From CAVORB01 sp963698495 (GTDB taxonomy: Bacteria; Pseudomonadota; Gammaproteobacteria; Chromatiales; Chromatiaceae), in the NCBI GenBank assembly GCA_963698495.1, contig CAVORB010000004.1, forward strand, positions 62,001-126,000: a DNA stretch of 64,000 nucleotides, written 5' to 3'. Positions 1-7,811 of the stretch are shown here, in pieces. The notes beneath the pieces are model-generated. The model saw only the letters and a program-made list of their open reading frames with translations. It was not told the origin of the DNA and ran no database searches. Position numbers and translations under genes: made by a program. The first letter of the stretch is position 1. The number at the start of each line of letters is the position of its first letter.

Positions 1-140
1 TGCCCAGCACCGTGGCTGGACCCCAGCACCATCAGGAAGCCCAGCAGGATGCACAGGAAGCACCCGAGCAGCAGGGTCCGCTCCGGCCGGCGATGTTCCC
101 AGACGGCGCGAACGTCCGCCGGCGCGCGTGCCGCATTCAC
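1..140 (-). CDS. FtsW/RodA/SpoVE-type (SEDS) protein, N-terminal fragment
   Basis: The first 46 codons are visible before the gene runs off the left edge. The GTG start overlaps the stop of the upstream penicillin-binding protein gene as GTGA, so the two are probably translationally coupled. The fragment has a charged N-terminus and then a hydrophobic stretch (LLLGCFLCILLGFLMVLGSS) that would be the first membrane helix. SEDS glycosyltransferases polymerise glycan strands and work with a class B PBP, which is exactly the upstream neighbour. The assignment therefore rests on context plus one membrane segment; no catalytic residue is in the window. Confidence 0.6.
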   Translation of the reverse strand, partial: MNAARAPADVRAVWEHRRPERTLLLGCFLCILLGFLMVLGSSHGAG

Positions 141-1744
141 GGCAGGAGCCCCAGCTCCCGGGCCTTCAGCAGCAGGTCGCGGGCGATCGGCGCGGCGGTG
201 GCGGACCCGAAGCCGCCGTGCTCGACCAGCACCGCGACCGCCAGCCGCGGCCGCTCCGCCGGGGCGAAGCCGACGAACCAGCTGTGCGCGGCGCCCAGCG
301 GGTTCTGCGCCGTCCCCGTCTTGCCCGCGATCGTCAGGCCCTCGACGTCGATGCCGCGTCCCGTCCCGTCGGCAACGACGCCGCGGAGCATCCGCGCCAG
401 CCGCCGGGCAGTGTCCTCCGGCATGAAGCGCGCGAGCTTGGCGGGCGGATCACCCGCGACGAGCCGGGGCCTCATGGCGACCCCGCCGTTGGCCACCGCC
501 GCAGCGATCAGCGCCATGTGGGCCGGCGTCGCCAGCAACGCCCCCTGGCCCACCGAGGCCTGCGCCAGACCGTACTTGTCGGAGGCCGCGATGCGGGGTA
601 CGCGTCCCGTGCTCATCTCCCAGGCCCCGAACGGGCTCTTGTGCAGCGCGACCTGCCGATCGAAGTAGAAACGATCGGCATTGCGCAGGAAGGCCTCGCT
701 GCCGTAGCTGACCCCCAGCTGGGCGAAGAACACGTTGGACGACTCGGCCAGCGCCGTCGCCAAATCCAGATCGCCGAATCCCTTCCAGACCCTTCCCGCC
801 CGGCGGGCCTCGTAATACTCGTGATCCCGGATCTTCCGGTAATAGGATGAGGTGCTGTAGCCGTCGGCGGGGCAGTAGAGCGTGCCCTTGAACCCGGCGT
901 TGAGCGCCAGGGCCGCGGTAACGATCTTGAAGGTCGAGCCGGGGGGATAGAGCCCCTGGGTCGCCCGGTTGAGCAAGGGGGCCGCCTGGTCGTCGCCGTG
1001 GAACAGGGCTGGCGAGATCCGGTTCGGGTCGAACGCGGGTGCGCTGGCGAGCACGCGCACGGCGCCGTTATCCGGTTCCAGGAGCACCACGGCGCCGGGC
1101 CTGCTCTTTAGCAGCTGCATCGCCAGCAGCTGAAGCCGCGCGTCCAGCGTCAGCCTGAGGTCCTGGCCTTGGAGACGCCTGCCGCGCGACAGCAGCTGCC
1201 GCCCCAGCTCGCCCCACGCCGGCAGGCTGGACGCGGTGCCGCCGTTGAGCTCCGCGTTCGCCGCCGCCTCGATACCCGATGCGCCGAACTTCGGGTCGCT
1301 GTAGCCGACCACATGCGCGAACGCGGGACCGTACGGATACATCCGATACACCTGCCCACCGTACTCTCGGCTGTACGCCAGCACCTCGCCCCGGTGATCG
1401 AGGATCTTGCCGCGCTGGATCCGGTGGGCGGGGTTGAACTGACGCCGGTCGTAGGACTGCATGAAGGCGACGAACTGCGGCCGGAACAGGCCGGTCAGCT
1501 GCCAGGTGGCCTGGTAGAGCAGCACGCCGGAGAACAGCAGCACCAGTGCGGCGAACGGCAAGCGGTACGACCTTCGCGCCTTGCCGAGATGGCGCAGCTC
1601 GGTAAGGTCCCGATAACCGAGGATCAGCTTGATGACGTAGATGCCGGAGACGAAGAAGGCGATGTGCAGGCTCACCCTCAGCGCCGGCCAGACCCGCGAG
1701 TCGAACAGAGAACCGAACAGCTCCAGGGGCTTGGTCAGATCCAC
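137..1744 (-). CDS. Class B penicillin-binding protein (D,D-transpeptidase)
   Basis: Peptidoglycan cross-linking enzyme of 535 aa starting at GTG. Two hydrophobic segments, near residues 18-42 and 62-82, precede the periplasmic part, whereas a standard PBP2/PBP3 has one anchor. The three penicilloyl-transferase motifs are present and in order: STFK (Ser270 nucleophile), SSN (335-337) and KTGT (475-478). A short dimerisation/pedestal-like region lies between the membrane part and the catalytic domain, so it is smaller than the mrdA product also found in this window (33354-35222). It lies 10 bp after the Rieske gene and overlaps the SEDS gene by 4 bp. It is a second transpeptidase/SEDS pair, not the elongasome PBP2. 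Resembles the PbpA-type proteins found beside FtsW-like genes. Confidence 0.9.
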   Translation of the reverse strand: MDLTKPLELFGSLFDSRVWPALRVSLHIAFFVSGIYVIKLILGYRDLTELRHLGKARRSYRLPFAALVLLFSGVLLYQATWQLTGLFRPQFVAFMQSYDRRQFNPAHRIQRGKILDHRGEVLAYSREYGGQVYRMYPYGPAFAHVVGYSDPKFGASGIEAAANAELNGGTASSLPAWGELGRQLLSRGRRLQGQDLRLTLDARLQLLAMQLLKSRPGAVVLLEPDNGAVRVLASAPAFDPNRISPALFHGDDQAAPLLNRATQGLYPPGSTFKIVTAALALNAGFKGTLYCPADGYSTSSYYRKIRDHEYYEARRAGRVWKGFGDLDLATALAESSNVFFAQLGVSYGSEAFLRNADRFYFDRQVALHKSPFGAWEMSTGRVPRIAASDKYGLAQASVGQGALLATPAHMALIAAAVANGGVAMRPRLVAGDPPAKLARFMPEDTARRLARMLRGVVADGTGRGIDVEGLTIAGKTGTAQNPLGAAHSWFVGFAPAERPRLAVAVLVEHGGFGSATAAPIARDLLLKARELGLLP

Positions 1745-1754
1745 GCCGCGTCAG

Positions 1755-2114
1755 TCAGCTCACAGGCTCGCGATCAACATCCAACAGACAGACGTCGCCG
1801 TCGCGCACCTTCACCGCGAGCGGCTCCAGGAACGCGCCGACGCAGGGCCCGCGCACGCACTCGCCGCTGTCGATGAGGAACAAGGCCCCGTGCAGCCCGC
1901 ATTGGATGAACGCCTCCTCGGCATCGAGGAAGCGGTGCGGCACCCACTCCAGGGTCGCGCCGGTATGGGGACAGCTGTTGCGGTAGGCGTGGAGCCGACC
2001 CGCGAAGCGCACCACGAAGAGGTCGACCGGACCGCCGTCGAGCTCCAGGGTGAAGCCGCGGCTGCCCGGGTCCGCCAGCGCGTCCAGCGGACACAGGGGG
2101 ATCAGCCCCCTCAC
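1755..2114 (-). CDS. Rieske [2Fe-2S] domain protein
   Basis: Small 119-aa protein that is little more than one Rieske domain. The cluster ligands are visible as C48-P-H50 (in NSCPHTGATLEW) and C72-G-L-H75 (in IQCGLHGALF). There is no signal peptide, so it should be a cytoplasmic electron-transfer protein of the biphenyl-dioxygenase-ferredoxin/NirD-like type. I chose the GTG at 2114 because it overlaps the stop of the upstream sugar-kinase gene as GTGA. A longer reading frame to 2171 would need 19 residues lying wholly inside that gene. Its redox partner is not evident in the operon. Confidence 0.88.
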   Translation of the reverse strand: MRGLIPLCPLDALADPGSRGFTLELDGGPVDLFVVRFAGRLHAYRNSCPHTGATLEWVPHRFLDAEEAFIQCGLHGALFLIDSGECVRGPCVGAFLEPLAVKVRDGDVCLLDVDREPVS

Positions 2115-3031
2115 GCCCAACCCTCCGACCTGGCGCAGGCGACCAGGCCATCCAGCCCCCGACGGCCGCATTTGTGGCCGGCCAGCCGATTTGCCCGCTC
2201 GAGGAGCGCGTCGAGCGCGATCCCCGCGAGCAGGCCGTCGATCAGCGCCGCGTTAAAGACATCCCCCGCCCCCAGGGTATCCACGACCCGGGACGGCGCG
2301 TAAGACCGGGCGTGCCGGACGGGTCCTCCCCGCGCCTGTCCGTAGGCCCCGCCCTCCCCCCAGGCCAGAAACAGCCGCTCGGCGCTTACGCCGCTCCACT
2401 GATCGGCGAGGAAGCGCACCGGGTCGGCGTATCCGCGGCTTACCGCGTAGACGCGGGAGAAGATCAGGACCCGCGGCCCATCGAAGAGCCGCTCCACGCC
2501 GGGCCGGGGCTTCTCCACCTCCAGCGATACGGGCAGCTCGGGATGCCGCGCGGCGAGGTCCCGGAGCATGGTCGCCGTCTGGTCCGGATCGCGTCCCTCG
2601 AAGTGAACCCAGTCGAAGCGGTCCAACTCGAACGGCGAGAACGCCAAGGCGCTGAGCTCGGGCAGATCGCGATAATGGACAATGGTTCGGCTGCCGGATT
2701 CCCGGCTGAGGGTGACGTAGGAGGTCGGCGTATGGCCACCGGCGTGGCGTACGCAGCGCGAGGCATCTACTCCATGCCGACCGAGGTCGGCCAGGATCTG
2801 CTCGCTCGCGGCATCGTCCCCCAGCGTGCCCGCCCAGGCGCAGCGATGGCCGAGCTGGGCGAGCGTCACCAGCGTATTGGTCGCATTGCCGCCGCGTCGC
2901 ACGTCCTGATCGAGGGCGCGCACCTCGTCGTCTTCCTGGGGATAGACCTCGACCCTGTTGATCACATCCAGCGCCGCAACGCCGACACTCAGCACGCGGG
3001 CGGACGAGATGGGTCTCGCGTCATCGGTCAC
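2111..3031 (-). CDS. PfkB-family carbohydrate kinase, ketohexokinase-like
   Basis: ATP-dependent sugar kinase of 306 aa. It shows the PfkB N-terminal GGNATN motif (47-52) and the C-terminal catalytic DTLGAGD motif (251-257, Asp257 as base). Several stretches recall animal ketohexokinase (fructokinase) rather than bacterial ribokinase: HFEGRDPDQ (143-151), EVEKPRPG near 171 and a C-terminal KCGRRGLDGL. Fructose or a related ketose is therefore a likely substrate, but this is inferred. The GTG at 3031 gives a 10-bp overlap with the SUMF-domain gene and starts immediately before the first conserved strand. Overlap at both ends places it firmly in the operon. Confidence 0.87.
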   Translation of the reverse strand: MTDDARPISSARVLSVGVAALDVINRVEVYPQEDDEVRALDQDVRRGGNATNTLVTLAQLGHRCAWAGTLGDDAASEQILADLGRHGVDASRCVRHAGGHTPTSYVTLSRESGSRTIVHYRDLPELSALAFSPFELDRFDWVHFEGRDPDQTATMLRDLAARHPELPVSLEVEKPRPGVERLFDGPRVLIFSRVYAVSRGYADPVRFLADQWSGVSAERLFLAWGEGGAYGQARGGPVRHARSYAPSRVVDTLGAGDVFNAALIDGLLAGIALDALLERANRLAGHKCGRRGLDGLVACARSEGWA

Positions 3032-4466
3032 GGGCCAGGCGGAACCCCAGGGTGTTGAGACGGGTGTCGGCCGTGAAGTGATTACGCGCGGTGCTCCGCA
3101 TGGAGTGCGCGGGCTTGTTGAAGGCCCCGCCGCGGGCGACGCGGTACCGGCAGCCACTCACTTGCCGCGGACGGCCGTCGGACGGAGCACCCTCGTAGTC
3201 GGGCTGGTAGCAGTCCTGCACCCATTCCATGGCGTTGCCGTGGGTGTCGTAGAGACCGATGGGATTGGACTCGAAGCTGCCGACCGGCGCGGTAGAGATA
3301 TTGTCCCACTCGCTGCCGCAGTCGAAACAGACCGCCCTTCCCTGGCCTGGCTCGAATCCCCACCAGTAGGCGGAGCGTCGGCCGGCGGAGGCGGCATACT
3401 CCCACTCCGCCTCGCTGGGCAGGCGGTAGCGCGCGCGGGTCTGGCCCGACAGCCATTCGGCGTAGGCCGTGGCATCCTCCCAGCTGACGTCGACCACGGG
3501 CCGGCGCCCACGGCCCCAGCCGTAGTCGTTGGGAAGCCGCCGTCCGGTGGCGCGCGCGAAGCGATCGTACTCGGCGAACGTGACCTCGTTGGCGCCGATC
3601 AGAAAGCCGGCGACATTCACCTCGTGGACCGGACCCCAGTCATCGCTCGGCAGGGTGCGGACCTGTCCCATGGTGAAGTTCCCGCCCTCGAGCACCACCA
3701 TCGGCGGCCCGAAGCCGCCGCCCGAGAGGCGGTCCGTGAGGGTCCCCGCGACCGCCGGCACGACCTCCTCGGCGGACGAGGGACGCGCGGCCGACTCCGT
3801 CTCGTCCACCTCGGGCGGGGGCAAAGTGTGCGGCGACGTGCCGCCCTCCGATCCAGCCGCCGCGGCGTCCGCGGTCGGCGGTCCGGAGTCGCCGGGAAGG
3901 GTCCAAACCTGCTGGCCGAGCAGGAGAACACCGCCCACGGCCAGCAGGGCGCCCAAGACCAGGCCTCCCAGGAAGCGGATATCGGCCAGCGACGCGGGCC
4001 AGGACTTGCGTCGCGACGGGCGAAGCCCAAGACCCGGCTCGCCCTCGGAATCGGCCGACGCGCCGCGCTGCTCGATGAGCACCTGAAAGCGCTCCTGCAT
4101 CAGCTGGCGCTCTTCAGTCAATCGCGCCACTTCCTCGCGAGCGGCGGCCAGGGCGAGCTTCTGGCGCTCCAGGTCCTGCTTCAAGCCGTCGCTGGTGAGG
4201 TGCTGGTCCTCGAGCTCGTCCTCGAGGCGCCGGCACTGGGCCTCCGTGAGATCCACCACCCGGTCCTTCTCGTGCAAGGTGAGACGCAGGGTTTCGACCT
4301 CCTGCTGCAGGGCGAGGTGCTCCGTGGCGGAATGGACGTCTCGCTCCGGCTGCATATCCCGCAGGGCAGCCAGCTCGGCGCGCAGGCGCTCGACGTTCTG
4401 GGCGGCCTGCGCCTTGAGTGTGCCGAGATTGCCACCCCTTCGTTCTGAACCCTCGCCAACGCTCAT
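3021..4466 (-). CDS. Coiled-coil membrane protein with SUMF1/FGE-type C-terminal domain
   Basis: 481 aa in three parts. Residues 15-135 form a charged, heptad-rich coiled coil. Residues 164-187 form one membrane helix (FLGGLVLGALLAVGGVLLLG). Residues 256-479 form a formylglycine-generating-enzyme-like fold (GGNFTMGQ, YRLPSEAEWEYA, LYDTHGNAMEWVQD, TLGFRLARD). In true sulfatase-modifying FGE a cysteine pair follows the conserved RGG segment; here that segment reads RVARGGAFNKPAHSMRSTA and has none, so sulfatase activation is unlikely. SUMF folds without the pair occur in signalling and ligand-binding proteins. The domain would be periplasmic if the coiled coil is cytoplasmic. AGGAAAG lies just upstream of the ATG. 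First gene of the operon. Confidence 0.85.
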   Translation of the reverse strand: MSVGEGSERRGGNLGTLKAQAAQNVERLRAELAALRDMQPERDVHSATEHLALQQEVETLRLTLHEKDRVVDLTEAQCRRLEDELEDQHLTSDGLKQDLERQKLALAAAREEVARLTEERQLMQERFQVLIEQRGASADSEGEPGLGLRPSRRKSWPASLADIRFLGGLVLGALLAVGGVLLLGQQVWTLPGDSGPPTADAAAAGSEGGTSPHTLPPPEVDETESAARPSSAEEVVPAVAGTLTDRLSGGGFGPPMVVLEGGNFTMGQVRTLPSDDWGPVHEVNVAGFLIGANEVTFAEYDRFARATGRRLPNDYGWGRGRRPVVDVSWEDATAYAEWLSGQTRARYRLPSEAEWEYAASAGRRSAYWWGFEPGQGRAVCFDCGSEWDNISTAPVGSFESNPIGLYDTHGNAMEWVQDCYQPDYEGAPSDGRPRQVSGCRYRVARGGAFNKPAHSMRSTARNHFTADTRLNTLGFRLARDR

Positions 4467-4629
4467 CGGATCTTTCCTAATCGGCTCATTCTTCCCAGCG
4501 GTGCTCCGCGGTTACAATCGCGCACATGCATTATGCACGGTCAAACCGGGGAAATGCGACGGTTCGGCGACTTGGCCGCCAGCCGCATCGAAACCCGGTT
4601 GCCACGATGAAGTCGATAGAAATTAGCAC

Positions 4630-6165
4630 ATGAAGGCCGCGAAAGGGGCCATCGCCGCGGGCCACGAAAAGACCGCCGAGGCCGCGGCTGTCGTTCTCGC
4701 ATCCGGCGGCAACGCCTTCGATGCCGCGGTCGCCGCCTGCTGCGCGGCCTGCGTGGTGGAGCCGGTTCTCGCGTCGCTCGGCGGCGGCGGCTTTCTGCTG
4801 GCCAAGCCGGTGTCCGGGGCGCCCGTGATCTACGACTTCTTCGCGCAGACCCCGCACCGCAAACGGGCGCCCCAGGACATCGACTTCTACCCGGTCTCCG
4901 TGGATTTCGGCGACGCCACCCAGGAGTTCCACATCGGGATGGGCGCGATCGCCACGCCCGGAACCATCGCCGGCCTGTTCGCCGCCCAGCGCGACCTGTG
5001 CCGCATGCCGATGCGCGACCTGGTCGCGCCCGCGCGAGACTACGCCCGCGACGGCGTCGCGCTCAATCACTTTCAACACCATCTCGCCACCATCGTCGAG
5101 CCCATCCTGCGCGCCAGCGCGGCTGCCTTCGCTCCCCACGCGGCGTTCGACCGTCCCGACCGCCTGGCCGAGCCGGGGACGATCGTCCGGCAGCCGGACC
5201 TCGCGGACAGCCTGGAGGCCATCGCCCGCGAGGGCGAGGGGATCTTCTACGGTGGGGACCTCGGCCAGCGGTTAATCGCGGACTGCGCGGCCGGCGGCGG
5301 ACACCTGGAAGTCGAGGATCTCCGCGCTTACCGCGTCATCAAGCGCCGGCCCCTGAGCGCGACCTACCGCGGCGAGCGGATCTACACCAATCCGTCTCCC
5401 GCCTTGGGCGGCCCCCTCATCCTGTTCGCCCTGCGACTGCTGACCGAGACGGAGCTAAACATCCATCCGAGAGGCGGGGCGCGTCATCTGCACGCCCTGG
5501 CCATGGCCATGCAGCTCACCCAGCGTCTGCGCCGCGAGGGAACCAGCGACCCCGCCCCGGACTCGGACCCCCTGGCAACTGAGCTGCTCGGCGTGATGCG
5601 CAGGCACGCGGTGTTCAGACGGGGCACCACCCAGATCAGCATCGCGGACGGCGACGGCAACCTGGCAAGCCTGACCTTGTCGAACGGCGAGGGTGCGGGC
5701 TACGTGCTCCCGGGCACCGGAATCGTGCTCAACAACATGCTCGGGGAGGAAGACATCAATCCGCACGGTTTCCACCGCTGGCCGAGAAACCGGCGCATCA
5801 GCTCCATGATGTCGCCCACCCTGCTCGCGCGCCCGCGAGGGGACTGGGTGGTGACCGGATCGAGCGGCTCCAACCGCATCCGCAGCGCGATCCTGCAGGT
5901 CCTGGTCAACCTCGTGGACTACGGCCTGCCGCTCGAGGATGCGGTTGTCGCACCCCGCATCCACTACGAGGGCGACCTGCTCAATCTCGAGCCGCCGGTG
6001 GCTGACGACACCCTGGCGGAGCTTCGGGGGCGCTGGCCGAACATCCGGCGCTGGAGTCACACCAGCGTCTTCTTCGGCGGTGCCCACAGCGTCCGACGAG
6101 ACGCCGGGGGAGAGCTCGGGGGAGCAGCCGATCCGCGCCGCGGCGGCGTCGCGCTGCAGGTCTGA
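4630..6165 (+). CDS. Gamma-glutamyltransferase family hydrolase
   Basis: Ntn-hydrolase that would cleave or transfer gamma-glutamyl groups, for example from glutathione. 511 aa, compared with about 550-580 for secreted GGTs. Landmarks are the N-terminal ASGGNAFDAAVAA, the GGGGF loop, and RGTTQISIADGDGN, in which Thr333 is the expected autoproteolysis nucleophile. The SMMSPTLL and GSSGSNRIRSAILQV motifs of the small subunit follow. No signal peptide is seen, so it may act in the cytoplasm like other short GGT paralogues. It is transcribed away from the SUMF operon across a 163-bp gap, and no convincing ribosome binding site precedes the ATG. Glutathione versus another gamma-glutamyl substrate cannot be decided. 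Confidence 0.9.
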   Translation: MKAAKGAIAAGHEKTAEAAAVVLASGGNAFDAAVAACCAACVVEPVLASLGGGGFLLAKPVSGAPVIYDFFAQTPHRKRAPQDIDFYPVSVDFGDATQEFHIGMGAIATPGTIAGLFAAQRDLCRMPMRDLVAPARDYARDGVALNHFQHHLATIVEPILRASAAAFAPHAAFDRPDRLAEPGTIVRQPDLADSLEAIAREGEGIFYGGDLGQRLIADCAAGGGHLEVEDLRAYRVIKRRPLSATYRGERIYTNPSPALGGPLILFALRLLTETELNIHPRGGARHLHALAMAMQLTQRLRREGTSDPAPDSDPLATELLGVMRRHAVFRRGTTQISIADGDGNLASLTLSNGEGAGYVLPGTGIVLNNMLGEEDINPHGFHRWPRNRRISSMMSPTLLARPRGDWVVTGSSGSNRIRSAILQVLVNLVDYGLPLEDAVVAPRIHYEGDLLNLEPPVADDTLAELRGRWPNIRRWSHTSVFFGGAHSVRRDAGGELGGAADPRRGGVALQV

Positions 6166-6170
6166 CCCGG

Positions 6171-6707
6171 CTAGCCTGGCGCCCGCACGGTCAGGGTGCC
6201 GTCGCGTTGGACGAGCTCGAAATGCTTCAGGTAGCTCATGCCGAGCAAGACCTCGTTGCCCGGCATGTTAGGCAGCACCGAGGCCCGTACGTCGCTGAGC
6301 CGCAGCCCGCCGAGATCCACGCTGCCGAGCCGTGTGCTCCATACCCTGACGTTTCCGTTCGCGGTTCGGCTGATCCGGGCGGCCCCCAGCGGCAGCTCCA
6401 GCCTTCGCGCCAACTCCAGCGGGAGCGCGACGTCGGTCGCCCCGGTGTCGACCAGGAAGCGCACGGGCTCCCCATTGATAAGGCCGTCGGCGACATAGTG
6501 GCCGCTCCGGTTGCGGGCGAGCACGACCTGCATCCGGCCGCTGGCGTCCGCCGCCGCCACTGGATCGCGGTTCGGATTCTCCTGATGGCTGATCAGTCGG
6601 TTGAAGAATAGGGCCAGGATGGCCAATGCCAGGACCCATGCGCCAAACAGCATGCCCTTCCCGATCCGAGATGGGACGCCACCTGCGCCAGAAAGATGTT
6701 CACTCAT
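6171..6707 (-). CDS. Membrane-anchored retropepsin-like aspartyl protease (clan AA)
   Basis: 178 aa. A single membrane helix (about residues 19-38) is followed by a one-lobe pepsin-like domain with the catalytic motif FLVDTGATDVALP (Asp87) and a second conserved turn, EVLLGMSYLKHFEL. This matches the TIGR02281-type clan AA proteases of proteobacteria, which must dimerise because each chain gives only one catalytic Asp. The ATG at 6707 was chosen because the sequence upstream of it is low-complexity and offers only a TTG. The gene is convergent with the gamma-glutamyltransferase gene, only 5 bp apart. Substrate unknown. Confidence 0.85.
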   Translation of the reverse strand: MSEHLSGAGGVPSRIGKGMLFGAWVLALAILALFFNRLISHQENPNRDPVAAADASGRMQVVLARNRSGHYVADGLINGEPVRFLVDTGATDVALPLELARRLELPLGAARISRTANGNVRVWSTRLGSVDLGGLRLSDVRASVLPNMPGNEVLLGMSYLKHFELVQRDGTLTVRAPG

Positions 6708-6785
6708 GTCGGGGGAAATGGGGGGTGCCGCGGCCTGCGGCAAGGTGCACGGGCCCGGCCGGGCCCGTGCATGGATGCATCAGGG

Positions 6786-7418
6786 TTAGCGCGCGTAGGG
6801 GTTGGGTTGACCCGGCGCCGACTGGCGGTTGAACTCGGCGCGGTAATAGGCTACCGCGCTGCGCCCGTTGGCAACCACGTCGTAGACCTTCCAGCCGTCC
6901 TCCGACTTGTACATACGGAAGTCGAGCTTCGACGGGTAGCTGCCCGGCCGCAGGATACCGACCGAGACGTTTACCGTGCCGCGGCGCGACATGCCCGGGC
7001 GCAGGAAACGGATCTGCTGGCCCTGATAGTTGGCGACCTTCAGCGCCAAGCCGCTGAGGAAACGCGCCTCGAGCGAGGCCACCATGGCCTCTCGCTGATC
7101 CTGGGTCATGGCGGCGTAGCGCGGCCCGGCGATCCATTTGGCCATGCGGGCGAAGTCGAAGTAGGGGGCCATTTCCTTGTCGAGGTAGGCGGCCACCTGC
7201 AACTTGTTCGGCTTCTCTTCCTGATCCAGGAACGCGAGCAGCTTGTCCAGCCCTTCGCGCAGTACGGCGGCGGCATCCGCCGCGGGATCGACGCGCGCGG
7301 CGGAACCGTAGGGCGCTGGCCCGTAAGGACCGGGACCATAGCCGTAGGCGGGCTGCGCCTGGGCGGTGCCGGCCAGGGTCAATCCGAGCACGAGGGGCAT
7401 CCAGAAATGGGATTTCAT
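6786..7418 (-). CDS. MlaC/Ttg2D-like periplasmic phospholipid-transport protein
   Basis: 210 aa with a clear signal peptide (hydrophobic core LVLGLTLAG, cleavage near AQA|QPAYG) and a short Gly/Tyr/Pro-rich linker before the domain. Family features are the amphipathic LREGLDKLLAFLDQ, then FDFARMAKWIAGPRY and a C-terminal GWKVYDVVANGRSAVAYYRAEF. MlaC proteins ferry phospholipids between the outer-membrane MlaA complex and the inner-membrane MlaFEDB transporter. None of those partners is in this window, so it is an orphan copy. The ATG at 7418 is supported by GGAGG seven bases upstream. Confidence 0.86.
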   Translation of the reverse strand: MKSHFWMPLVLGLTLAGTAQAQPAYGYGPGPYGPAPYGSAARVDPAADAAAVLREGLDKLLAFLDQEEKPNKLQVAAYLDKEMAPYFDFARMAKWIAGPRYAAMTQDQREAMVASLEARFLSGLALKVANYQGQQIRFLRPGMSRRGTVNVSVGILRPGSYPSKLDFRMYKSEDGWKVYDVVANGRSAVAYYRAEFNRQSAPGQPNPYAR

Positions 7419-7811
7419 CAAGTTCCTCCGGTAATTGTTATCTGGCCGCGCGAAACCGCTCACGCGGCGTCCCGGCAGGGTGCCAACGCGGTGGGGGAAA
7501 ATCAAGCCATGATAGCGGCCGGGGGGCGAAAGGTTGCAGCGCTCCCGCCCAGGCGGATAGCCCGGAGCGCCGGGCATTCCCTAGACGGGATGATCCGGAA
7601 CCCTCCACGGCACGGAGACGTGATGCCAATCTCGGCGGAGCGATCCGCGGAGAATGGAGAAACGCGGAAACCGCGTTTTCGCGTTTCGTGCAGGTAGCAG
7701 ATGCCTCCGGCGCGCACGGCCCGGGCGAGAGGACCGTCGACCCAGATGGTCTCGCCGGCCAGGCAAGGGCTACCGCGCCGCGTGCGCCCCTGGCGGCCGG
7801 TGCCGGCCGGT
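7419..7811. other. Gap of about 390 bp without a gene
   Basis: Upstream region of the MlaC-like gene and downstream region of the YjgR-like gene, both on the minus strand. Apart from the short hairpin described separately I see no conserved reading frame, RNA gene or repeat. Confidence 0.5.
7660..7678. terminator. Perfect 8-bp hairpin, possible terminator
   Basis: AAACGCGG, loop AAA, CCGCGTTT. The stem is perfect and ends in T residues on either strand. It lies about 130 bp past the stop of the YjgR-like gene on the minus strand, the most likely transcript to end here. Confidence 0.4.

Noticed and set aside
3021..4466. True formylglycine-generating enzyme
   Set aside because: The conserved cysteine pair needed for sulfatase oxidation is missing and no sulfatase is nearby.
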